Assembly: GCA_937921485.1 (NCBI GenBank)
Contig: CAKZSV010000057.1
Location: 17,825 to 81,824 of the forward strand
Direction: 5' to 3'
Source of the DNA: an uncultured bacterium
Lineage (GTDB): Bacteria > Spirochaetota > UBA4802 > JAGODF01
DNA: 64,000 nt
The notes beneath the pieces are model-generated. The model saw only the letters and a program-made list of their open reading frames with translations. It had not been told where the DNA came from and did no database searches. Position numbers and translations under genes: made by a program. Positions within the stretch are counted from its first letter, which is position 1. The number at the start of each line of letters is the position of its first letter. This document shows positions 17,403 to 24,838 of this stretch, piece by piece.

Positions 17403-19340
17403 TTACAACGTCGCGGAAAGCCCCGCGACAAAATGGAATCCGGGCATAGGATATTCACAATACGAATTTCCAAGCGGCGGCACTAACACCGCAAAGGTGG
17501 AATACTCCCTGTCGGTGATATTGTAGAAATTCGCAAAGGCGGTGTATTTCTGCCACAGCGTATAGGAAACTCGCGCATTTGCGACAAAGTAGGCATCAAA
17601 TTCCTTTTGCCCGGCGGTATCAGCATAGAGACCGTTGACGTATTCTCCATTCATCTCCAGCCGCACTCCGGCCATGCCGAACACAAAACCGCCGATGAGC
17701 CTATGCTTCGGCACATACGCAAGATACACATCGTCTTGCTCGTTCGCGATATAGGAATAACCAGCATTGACAGAAAGCCATTCAAATGCTTTCACACTCA
17801 CACCGGCCTCAGCGCCATTGTAGGTGAAATCGGGCGCATTCGTCCAGGCGTTATTCTGATATACGAATTGATCCTTTGAATAAATCCTGAAGCCGGCACA
17901 TTTCAGAGTGACCCTCTCAAAAAGCTCCTGTGAAATACCCGCCTCAATGCTCGTGTAGGTTTCGGGCGCAAGGTCGGTCCCCGTCTCCAGAATCGTATTT
18001 GTGGCGGGGAACATTTTCACGAAGTACTGGCGGATATCCGGAAGTTTAAATCCCTTCGCGATATTTGAATATATTTTCGTTTTATCCAGAGGGCGAACGG
18101 CCGCGCCTGCCTGCCAGGCAGTAAAGCCCCCATATTCAGAATTGTGCGTATAACGCGCACCGCCACTTATGCTGATCATGTCCTTCAAGAAACTCTGTTG
18201 AAGCAAGCCGTAGCCTGAGGTGTCATGAATGAATTCATCATCAATATAATACGCTCCCGTCGAAACATTTTTCGCGCTCCCTCCCCATCGGCGCCATTCT
18301 GCTCCTGCGATGACGGTCCCCCCTTCCCATGGACGGATACTTTCCTTCAAACGAAGCGCATAACTTTTATCATCCGACTCAAAGATATCATTCCCCGTAT
18401 TCGTCCGTATTGATTCATGATGGCCAAAATTTCCCTCTGCCTGAAGCGACCCGCTGAAAATCCGGTAATCGTGCGAAAGCTTCGCTGCCACGCCCCCGCG
18501 CTGAATGGTAAACTCCTCAAGTAAATTGAGCTGATTGGTAAGCGGCGCGGGCGCGAGCGCAGAAATACCGCTGGGGCCCGGATCGTGAATAGTTTGCTTG
18601 ATACCAAAGCTGTCGATTGAAAAGTACCAGCTCTTTGAAAGCGCATACCCCGCATGGACGTTTCCGCTGTGCTGGGTGAACTGCGAAGTAAACTCTTTCC
18701 CATTGAACGTCTGCTGCCAATCGCCATCGCTGTGCTGAAACTGATAGCCAATGCTGTAATCAAGCGCACCGAGCTTCCCCCTGTGATAAAGATAGTCTTC
18801 GGTGGTATTCCACATGCCGTAAGAAGCCTGAAGGTCAGTTGTGAATCCATCCTGCGTCTGCTTTTTCGTGATAATATTAATCACACCGCCCATGGCCGAT
18901 GAACCGAAAAGCACCGGCTGGGGACCTATGAGCACCTCAATCTGTTCTACATTCTTCATAGTGAGCACATCTGCTACCGGATGGCCCATAATTCCCATGG
19001 TGGTATCCATGCCATTGTATAATACAGGTATGCCGGTGGTAGGCCCCCATCCAGATTTTCCAATGCCGCGAATGGACATGGTGGCCGAGCCGCTTCGCGC
19101 GACTCCATAGCCCATTGGCCGATTCGAGGGACTGTAAAAAGAAGGCACAGCATTTTTTATGACACTCACTAAATCAGTCGCACCGCTTTCTTTTATTTTT
19201 TCAGTTTTTATTGTCTGATATGCGCCGGGGTATAATTGCGTGTCGGTGATAATAATATCAGATAAAACCATTGTGTCGTCATCTGCAAGAGCCGGAAGAG
19301 ATAGAAGGGATATTAGCAGCAAAGCAATTATTCTTATCAT
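17403..19340 (-). CDS. TonB-dependent outer-membrane receptor
   Basis: A 645-residue protein with a signal peptide (hydrophobic IIALLLISLLSLPALA, cleavage before DDDT). The plug domain is at about residues 35-155, with SATMSIRGIGKSGWGPTTGI and the plug end VLFGSSAMGGVINIITKK. A beta-barrel of alternating aromatic strands runs to the end. Such receptors import iron chelates, cobalamin or other scarce molecules with energy from TonB. The C-terminal residue is leucine rather than the usual aromatic. It is transcribed convergently to the ECF importer, so the pair could form an outer/inner membrane route for the same ligand without a periplasmic binding protein. The ligand is not identifiable from sequence alone. 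Confidence 0.92.
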   Translation of the reverse strand: MIRIIALLLISLLSLPALADDDTMVLSDIIITDTQLYPGAYQTIKTEKIKESGATDLVSVIKNAVPSFYSPSNRPMGYGVARSGSATMSIRGIGKSGWGPTTGIPVLYNGMDTTMGIMGHPVADVLTMKNVEQIEVLIGPQPVLFGSSAMGGVINIITKKQTQDGFTTDLQASYGMWNTTEDYLYHRGKLGALDYSIGYQFQHSDGDWQQTFNGKEFTSQFTQHSGNVHAGYALSKSWYFSIDSFGIKQTIHDPGPSGISALAPAPLTNQLNLLEEFTIQRGGVAAKLSHDYRIFSGSLQAEGNFGHHESIRTNTGNDIFESDDKSYALRLKESIRPWEGGTVIAGAEWRRWGGSAKNVSTGAYYIDDEFIHDTSGYGLLQQSFLKDMISISGGARYTHNSEYGGFTAWQAGAAVRPLDKTKIYSNIAKGFKLPDIRQYFVKMFPATNTILETGTDLAPETYTSIEAGISQELFERVTLKCAGFRIYSKDQFVYQNNAWTNAPDFTYNGAEAGVSVKAFEWLSVNAGYSYIANEQDDVYLAYVPKHRLIGGFVFGMAGVRLEMNGEYVNGLYADTAGQKEFDAYFVANARVSYTLWQKYTAFANFYNITDREYSTFAVLVPPLGNSYCEYPMPGFHFVAGLSATL

Positions 19341-19365
19341 GTTACTTCTCCTTGAATAATAAAAT

Positions 19366-19402
19366 TTTGTGTTATATTTTATTTATTTGTGTTATTTGTC
19401 AA
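19366..19402 (-). promoter_or_regulatory. Promoter of the TonB receptor gene with 20-bp-spaced direct repeats
   Basis: On the minus strand TTGACA (19397-19402) is followed by AT-rich -10 candidates: TAAAAT with a 15-base spacer, or AAATAT with 17. The plus-strand decamer TTTGTGTTAT occurs at 19366-19375 and again at 19386-19395, exactly 20 bases (two helical turns) apart and overlapping the promoter. This suggests an operator for a repressor, perhaps metal-responsive. Confidence 0.5.
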
Positions 19403-19524
19403 TAGTTTTCGCACTTTTTTAAATTTTGTAAGAGGCGATACATTATTTTGCTTGCAATAATACTATACATATGTAGTGTTTTATTGCCGCACTTTCGATA
19501 AAACCTATTCTGCATGGAGGCTAA

Positions 19525-20013
19525 ATGATGATACGGACAAGCTACATGATGACCAGGGAAGTGTTATTGCTGCTCAAAGAAGCCGAGATGAAGACCGGAT
19601 ATGCGATGATTGATTTAATCATTGCGGTGATACGCTATGCAATGCGGCATCATGCAAAGTACGAACGGGAGCATGGAAGGATTGAATATCAGAAGCGCTT
19701 CGATGTAGAAGGGGTGCCAATACCGAAATTCCGTGTGAAGATAAAAATCCTTGAACGCGAGTATGATTATTTTAATGATATGCGGAGGTTTTTCAGGAGG
19801 TCGATTTCGCATGTGATCGCGATTGCGGTGCTGGAATATCTGCCCGCCCTGGTGGAGCGCATTGAGAAGGGTGAGTATGATGAGGAAGTGGAGAGTTATC
19901 CCTACAAAAGCTGTGCAATTTATGATAAATGTATAGAAGAAGCTACCGTTTATCACATCTGGTGGGGATTACCGAGCGACCCGGCGCTACTTGCCGCTGA
20001 ATTCGCCCGTTAA
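19525..20013 (+). CDS. Ribbon-helix-helix-like small protein, paralogue 1 of 3
   Basis: A 162-residue protein of a family present three times in this window (also 44020-44502 and 63685-64000). The N-terminus, RTSYMMTREVLLLLKEAEMK followed by a second helix, looks like a ribbon-helix-helix (Arc/MetJ) DNA-binding fold. The central block is strongly shared with the other copies: YQKRxD, PIPKFRVKIK, MRRFFRRSISHVIAIAV. The C-terminus has IWWGLP. GGAGG stands just before the ATG. It is monocistronic. I do not know a function. The family faintly resembles the DUF1564 proteins of Leptospira, but I cannot confirm this. Confidence 0.75.
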   Translation: MMIRTSYMMTREVLLLLKEAEMKTGYAMIDLIIAVIRYAMRHHAKYEREHGRIEYQKRFDVEGVPIPKFRVKIKILEREYDYFNDMRRFFRRSISHVIAIAVLEYLPALVERIEKGEYDEEVESYPYKSCAIYDKCIEEATVYHIWWGLPSDPALLAAEFAR

Positions 20014-20208
20014 AACCACTAAAAAATCCACGTTTTTTAAAACCGTCTTATCCAGGGAAGGGACATCTATGCCTTACGGTCACCAATCATACCTGATGAA
20101 ACAATACGGCAAAAAATATTGATTTAGTCGTTTTGAGGTTTCTTTGTTTGTTATAAGTACCGCTAAAAGATAATCAATTTACATAAATTTTTTTAGACAC
20201 AAAGAAAA

Positions 20209-21222
20209 TCATTCAATAAACTCTTCCTTCTCTTTCTTTATTGTAATCACTCCCGCATCGTTGAGGTTTTTCATTACGCTCACAATCATGTCGCGCGCGC
20301 CCTGAATTTCTGAAACCCGAATCGGCCCCATTGCATCCATATCGGAAAGAATATCCGTTGCGCGGTTGCGGCTCATGTTGCGGAAGAATTTTATTCTGAT
20401 GGCATCGCCGGCGCCTTTGAGCGCGCGCGCGATGGTTGTATCATCATCAATCTCATCAATGAGAATGCGCATTTCCCGGTTATCAAGATTAAGGACGTGG
20501 TCGAACGTATAGATTTTATCGCGGATATCGCGGGCCACATCGGGAAGGTTTTTTTCGAAATAATCCATGAGCGATTTTTCCTGATCGCCGCTCATGTAAT
20601 TTAAAATTGAAACGAGAGTATCAACCCCGCCGGTGCTCTCAAAGCCCGGACCCGCTTTGTATTTGTCATACTTGCGCCGAAGCACCCGGGCTATTTCCAC
20701 CACCGCTTCCGGCGTGGTCTTGTCCATTTTTGCCATGCGCTTCGCCACTTCGCGCGCCATGTTCGGCTCGAGTTTTTTCAGCACTTCGGCGGCTTTTTTT
20801 GGGGGGATATGCGCAAGCGTCACGGTGATTGTTTGGGGATGTTCATCCGCCAGAAAGGTCACGATGAGTTCGGCATCGACATCATTTAAAAATTCAAATC
20901 CTTTTTCGAGATCCTTTTGAGAGAGTTTATTGAAAACCTCCCTGGCCTTTTCCTCACCGAGTGCCGCCGCGATGAGCTCTCTGGCAACATTTTCGCCTCC
21001 AAACGATACCCCGCGCTGTTTTTTCAGCTCAATCATAAATTCACCGATGAGGTCTTCCTTTTCTTCTGCGGTGAGTTTCTGAATCTTTGCGATTTCCGCC
21101 GCCAGTCTATTGACGCTCGCTTCATCTAAATGTTTGATGACTTCGGTGGCCACTTCGGGCCCTAGCGCCACCATCAGCGCGGCAGCCTTCTCCACGCCTG
21201 TCATTTCATGGAGCGGTTTCAT
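20209..21222 (-). CDS. fliG: Flagellar motor switch protein FliG
   Basis: A 337-residue FliG, near the usual length. The N-terminal domain begins MTGVEKAAALMVALGPEVAT. The middle domain carries the EHPQTITVTLAHIPP motif. The C-terminal torque domain has DEIDDDTTIARALKGAG and FFRNMSRNRATDIL with the charged residues that face the stator. FliG links the MS ring to the C ring and takes part in torque generation and switching. The ATG at 21220-21222 overlaps the TGA of rnfB (TGATG) and has GGAGG just upstream. This start is preferred to an earlier in-frame ATG inside rnfB. Being coupled to rnfB, rather than to fliF/fliH, is unusual. Spirochaetes often carry two fliG genes, so this may be one of two. 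Confidence 0.93.
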   Translation of the reverse strand: MKPLHEMTGVEKAAALMVALGPEVATEVIKHLDEASVNRLAAEIAKIQKLTAEEKEDLIGEFMIELKKQRGVSFGGENVARELIAAALGEEKAREVFNKLSQKDLEKGFEFLNDVDAELIVTFLADEHPQTITVTLAHIPPKKAAEVLKKLEPNMAREVAKRMAKMDKTTPEAVVEIARVLRRKYDKYKAGPGFESTGGVDTLVSILNYMSGDQEKSLMDYFEKNLPDVARDIRDKIYTFDHVLNLDNREMRILIDEIDDDTTIARALKGAGDAIRIKFFRNMSRNRATDILSDMDAMGPIRVSEIQGARDMIVSVMKNLNDAGVITIKKEKEEFIE

Positions 21223-22070
21223 CACGCCTCCACCGCAGATTTCACGGGATTGATCACATTTTTTGGACAGACTTCCGCGCATTTGCCGCAGTTGATGCAT
21301 GTATCATAATCGATTACCGCAAGGAAATTTACCACCTGAATCGCCGTTTCGACGGCGGGATTGTCCTTAAACACTTCCTTGCAGGCTTTCACGCAACGCA
21401 TGCAGGCAATGCACCCCACGTCGCAGGCAAGCTTCATTACGGGAGCTTTATCCTGGCTTTTGCACATTACATAGACATCGAATTTCTTCTCTACAAGCTG
21501 AATGATGTTCCGCGGACATTCTTTGACGCAATTGCCGCAGCCGGTGCATTTTTCAAAATCGACTACCGGCAGTCCTTTTTCTTCATCCATATGAATCGCA
21601 TCAAAGGGGCATACCCTTGTGCAATCGCCAAGTCCCAGACAGCCGTACTGGCAGGTTTTGAATCCTCCCATCACCTGCTGGGCAGCCGTGCAGCTTATAG
21701 GCCCATGATAGATAAAATTCGTACGCGTGACGTTCTTCGCACCCTGACAGCCCACCCGTGCCACGAGCGATTTCACCTCTTTTGCCTCGACACCCATGAT
21801 TTCAGATATCTTTTTTACCGCATCCGCGCCACCAACCGTACAAAGGTTGATTTCGACCTGCCCCTCCACAATTTTTGCCGCATAACCCGAACATCCGGGC
21901 ATTCCACATGCACCGCAGTTAGCGCCAGGAAGTGAATCCAAAACCGCCTCGAAGCGCGGATCGCGCTGGACAGACAATTTCTGCTTTGCAAAAGAAAGAA
22001 GCAATCCGCATGTCGCGCCGAGCGCTGTAAGCCCTACAATTGCAGCTGTTGAGGGAATGAGGTTTTCCAC
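21222..22070 (-). CDS. rnfB: RnfB-type polyferredoxin
   Basis: A 282-residue iron-sulfur protein. An N-terminal membrane anchor (IVGLTALGATCGLLLSFA) is followed by the RnfB four-cysteine domain (GANCGACGMPGCSGYA plus CTVGG) and several ferredoxin motifs: CRVCPF-like GDCTRVCPFDAI, CTGCGNCVKECPRNII, CIACMRCVKACKEVF and CINCGKCAEVCPKNVI. In Rnf complexes this subunit accepts electrons from ferredoxin. No other rnf gene is in the window, so it may be stand-alone or part of a split complex. I choose the GTG at 22070 because GGAGG precedes it by 6 bases; a longer in-frame start would add an implausible 17 residues. It overlaps fliG by one base. Confidence 0.88.
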   Translation of the reverse strand: MENLIPSTAAIVGLTALGATCGLLLSFAKQKLSVQRDPRFEAVLDSLPGANCGACGMPGCSGYAAKIVEGQVEINLCTVGGADAVKKISEIMGVEAKEVKSLVARVGCQGAKNVTRTNFIYHGPISCTAAQQVMGGFKTCQYGCLGLGDCTRVCPFDAIHMDEEKGLPVVDFEKCTGCGNCVKECPRNIIQLVEKKFDVYVMCKSQDKAPVMKLACDVGCIACMRCVKACKEVFKDNPAVETAIQVVNFLAVIDYDTCINCGKCAEVCPKNVINPVKSAVEA

Positions 22071-22169
22071 GCCGTTCCTCCGCAAAATGGTATATAAACA
22101 CCAAAGCCCATCAAACGCCAATGATTATGGTAGTGCATATATTTTCCATCAAAATTATCAATAATTATT

Positions 22170-22198
22170 TTGACATGGATACCGAAAAACATTATAAG
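22170..22198 (+). promoter_or_regulatory. Sigma-70 promoter
   Basis: TTGACA (22170-22175), a 17-base spacer and TATAAG (22193-22198) give a near-consensus promoter, with a predicted transcription start about 35 bases before the ATG at 22241. Confidence 0.75.
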
Positions 22199-22240
22199 GG
22201 ACACAAGCACACAAGCACGTAAAAGAAGGTTTCGGGCACC

Positions 22241-22888
22241 ATGCCAGGGGAAAAACAGAACATCAATAACGCGCTTCATGACGCGATACGGAAACAGAAC
22301 GAAATCGTAATTGTAACGTATGCACTCCTGGAAGATACCGAAGAAAAAATCAAGTTCGTACTGGCAAAAATACTCGAAAAATATCAGAAAGAGGAAATTT
22401 TCACCGCCGTTTTCTCGAGCATCAAGGAACTCATTGCCAACTCTACAAAGGCAAATGCCAAGAAAATTCTTTTGGATGAAGGAAAAATCGATAATCCCGA
22501 TGATGTAATGGAGGTGGTGGAGAAACTTCGTACCATATTAAATGAAGAAGCTCTCCTGGAATACGGCATTAAGGCAAAGGGAAAGAAATTATCCACCCGG
22601 ATCCATTTTCATGTCGAGAATAACCGCCTCATCGTGCGAGTCATCAACAATATCCCCCTTCAGCAAAAAGACCTTGAAAGAATACATGAGAGGATTGAAA
22701 AATCGGCGCAATACGACAGTATCGCAGAATTCTATCTCGAAAATCCCGACCCTGCGGCGGAGGGTATGGGACTGGGGCTATCAATGGTCGTTGTGCTTCT
22801 TAAAAGCGTGAATATTGACTATCGCAATTTTTCCATGACCAGCGATGACAAGAAGACCTACGCGACACTCGTCGTCCCTCTCGATTGA
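22241..22888 (+). CDS. Histidine-kinase-type ATPase domain regulator
   Basis: A 215-residue protein with a GHKL (HATPase_c) domain and no phospho-histidine or sensor domain. The N-box is IKELIANSTKANAKK (about residues 62-76) and the G-box GMGLGLSMVVVLLKS (about 182-196). Residues 80-115 form a helical insert. Stand-alone domains like this often act as serine kinases/anti-sigma factors in partner-switching systems or as ATPase modules in two-component pathways. The SpoIIE phosphatase at 44652-46817 would be the type of antagonist expected, but the genes are not linked. It has a strong promoter of its own and no clear operon partner. Confidence 0.75.
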   Translation: MPGEKQNINNALHDAIRKQNEIVIVTYALLEDTEEKIKFVLAKILEKYQKEEIFTAVFSSIKELIANSTKANAKKILLDEGKIDNPDDVMEVVEKLRTILNEEALLEYGIKAKGKKLSTRIHFHVENNRLIVRVINNIPLQQKDLERIHERIEKSAQYDSIAEFYLENPDPAAEGMGLGLSMVVVLLKSVNIDYRNFSMTSDDKKTYATLVVPLD

Positions 22889-23002
22889 AGACATCATTTC
22901 GAATAATGTAATTGGCGGAAGGTCATGCTTAAAAAATGACTGGAAACGCGTTTTGTAAAAAATCTTGACAATTTCCGCCTTTCTCTTTTTCTGGAATTAT
23001 AC

Positions 23003-23075
<73 letters not shown>

Positions 23076-23161
23076 CATTTTTTTGCGTTTGTTCAAACCA
23101 GAATAAACTCGACTTTATGCACATTCTATAAGTTTTTTTCATTTTCACGAAACGAGATAAT

Positions 23162-23614
23162 TTAGTAATTTTTCTTTTCTTTTAAATTCTTTGCATCGAG
23201 CTTATCTTTTTCTCTGCCGGTTGCTTCTTTATTGATAATAAGTTTCTCAAGCGAAAGGACGGGAATATGAAAATTTTCGATATCAATCATCATACAATCA
23301 AGCCACGCATCTTCGAATTCAACACCACTGATGGCTGTAATAATATCTATTCTTCGAGGCACAACACCAATTTGAAAAATCGTCCCCTTCACCATTAAAT
23401 CTTCGGCCGTGAGTGAACCCATCGGACTTCCGAACCTTTTCAGTACTTTAATCACCTTTTTAGCGTTCTCCCTATCGGGCTTTATCCATATATCCATATC
23501 ACCAGTTGCCCGAGGGTAACCATGCGCTGCAAGGGCATAGGCGCCTACTATAATAAATTTAACTTCCTCTTCTAACAAAAGCTGTAACATGTCTCTGTAA
23601 TCTTCGTTCAACAT
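23162..23614 (-). CDS. Nucleotidyltransferase-fold protein (MNT/AbiEii-like)
   Basis: A 150-residue protein with the polymerase-beta type nucleotidyltransferase pattern: FIIVGAYALAAHGYPRATGD followed by MDIWI, supplying the GS/GG-like turn and the DxD metal-binding pair. Further acidic positions lie in RRIDIIT. Proteins like this are found as single genes or as parts of toxin-antitoxin and abortive-infection pairs, adding nucleotides to RNA or protein targets. I choose the ATG at 23614 because GAGGAA precedes it by 5 bases; a longer start at 23641 has no such site. A small gene overlaps its 5' end, and a remnant of another copy lies just upstream. Confidence 0.78.
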   Translation of the reverse strand: MLNEDYRDMLQLLLEEEVKFIIVGAYALAAHGYPRATGDMDIWIKPDRENAKKVIKVLKRFGSPMGSLTAEDLMVKGTIFQIGVVPRRIDIITAISGVEFEDAWLDCMMIDIENFHIPVLSLEKLIINKEATGREKDKLDAKNLKEKKNY

Positions 23615-23759
23615 CGGTATTCCTCGCGAAAATCCATGCATCCTTTGTTATACTCCACACCATAGCAAACCGTTCAGCGGGGGAAGCATGAACATAATTG
23701 TCATCAGTTTCTTCGAAAAGATTCTTTTTTATTATATGAGAAATTTTTCTTCTGTCCAT
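23559..23759 (-). CDS. Small protein paired with the nucleotidyltransferase
   Basis: A 66-residue basic protein ending ERRLQRHVTAFVRRGS, with SPAERFAMVWSITKDAW in the middle. I recognise this as the kind of short ORF (SPEER...LQRHV...RR) often encoded immediately upstream of MNT-fold nucleotidyltransferase genes. It overlaps the next gene by 56 bases, which implies joint translation. Whether the pair is a toxin-antitoxin module or another two-component function is unknown. Confidence 0.6.
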   Translation of the reverse strand: MDRRKISHIIKKNLFEETDDNYVHASPAERFAMVWSITKDAWIFARNTDVERRLQRHVTAFVRRGS

Positions 23760-23853
23760 AGTAATGTATTAAATCACCGGTATATCGGGGTGCGCCATGG
23801 AACGCAAGCGCATAGCCGCCCACGATAACAAACTCGACCTTATGCTCATACTT
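23755..23853 (-). pseudogene. Remnant of a second nucleotidyltransferase gene
   Basis: On the minus strand this stretch encodes KVEFVIVGGYALAFHGAPRY followed by TGD. It closely resembles the start of the intact gene downstream (VKFIIVGAYALAAHGYPRATGD). The reading then runs into unrelated residues (LIHYYG) where the DxD pair should be, and the remaining two thirds of the gene are missing. It directly abuts the small partner gene, as if tandem copies of the pair had collapsed. The rest of 23860-24044 is AT-rich and empty. Confidence 0.6.
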
Positions 23854-24044
23854 CACAATCAAAATTATAATTATAATCGTATAATCGAAAAGTATCATGT
23901 AATTGCATTGATGTCAATCATATTTCGCAAGAAAATAAAAATAGGATTAAGGAAATATCTGCAAACACTTTATACTAAAAACGTCATACAAAGGTATTTT
24001 CGGATGAAGCGAGAATTATAATCAGACGGTAAGGGCGCACAAAC

Positions 24045-24076
24045 AAAAAACGGCTCGCACGCGCAGAGCCGTTTTT
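24045..24076 (-). terminator. Intrinsic terminator of the 2-oxoacid oxidoreductase operon
   Basis: AAAAACGGCTC and GAGCCGTTTTT form an 11-bp stem with a 9-base loop, 23 bases after the last gene. On the minus strand it ends in TTTTTT. Confidence 0.88.
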
Positions 24077-24098
24077 CGATCTTGCTTGTGATTTCTCA

Positions 24099-24827
24099 TT
24101 ACCTGTGCGTGGGGCATTTCTCGAAAAAGGCGCGGTCCTTCCCGGTTGTCCTGATGATCCACTCGGCCTGATCTTTCGGGATAAACGGCGTTCCGCACAC
24201 GCTGCATGTAATCATTGGGAATGTCTTTCCCCAGATGGTGCGTGTTTCCGGCGTATCTTTCATTTCGATGGCGCCGGTGGGGCACGCGTACGCGCAGGCG
24301 CCGCATCCGATGCAGGTATTGCTTGCCTTCAAAAACGGCGCCGCCGGCTCCTTTTCCCTTCCGCGCTTGATCATGGAAATGGCTGAGACTCCCACAACAT
24401 CCTCACAAACCTGCGTACAGAGGCTGCAGGCAATGCAGTTTTTGAGGTGCACTTCCGGCCCGTCGGTGAAAAATCGCGGCTGTGTGATGCCGTCCTTCGC
24501 CGCCAGCTCTTTTATTTCTTCGGATTCGGGTGCGCGGCAGAGCAGAAGTTCAAGCACGCCCTTTCGAATTTTGCGCACGAAGTCCGTATCGGTTTTGACT
24601 TCAATGCCCTCCCTCACGGGATAATTGCACGATGTCACCACGCGCATGCTCTTGCCCTGATGCACTTCGGCCAAACACACGCGGCATGAACCGCCGCTTG
24701 AATGCACTTCCGGACTGAAGCACAATGAGGGGATATAGATGCCGTTCTCGCGAGCAAGCGAGAGCACGCTCTGATCCTGAATTCCTTCCACCGTTTTTCC
24801 GTTTATGACGATTTTCACTTTTTTCAT
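24099..24827 (-). CDS. NuoG/HoxU-like iron-sulfur subunit
   Basis: A 242-residue electron carrier, last gene of the operon. A plant-type [2Fe-2S] domain at about residues 1-80 has SLCFSPEVHSSGGSCRVCLA and a cysteine in VVTSCNYP. Two [4Fe-4S] sites at about 128-200 are CIACSLCTQVCEDVVG and CIGCGACAYACPTGAI. The C-terminus has CSVCG and a later KCPTH, perhaps a small metal site. It corresponds to the N-terminal portion of NuoG or of [FeFe]-hydrogenase HydA/HndD but lacks any catalytic domain. It should pass electrons between the NuoF-like flavoprotein and the 2-oxoacid oxidoreductase or another partner. Shine-Dalgarno and spacing (11 bases) fit an operon. Confidence 0.88.
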   Translation of the reverse strand: MKKVKIVINGKTVEGIQDQSVLSLARENGIYIPSLCFSPEVHSSGGSCRVCLAEVHQGKSMRVVTSCNYPVREGIEVKTDTDFVRKIRKGVLELLLCRAPESEEIKELAAKDGITQPRFFTDGPEVHLKNCIACSLCTQVCEDVVGVSAISMIKRGREKEPAAPFLKASNTCIGCGACAYACPTGAIEMKDTPETRTIWGKTFPMITCSVCGTPFIPKDQAEWIIRTTGKDRAFFEKCPTHR

Positions 24828-24838
24828 GGCTGTATCCC

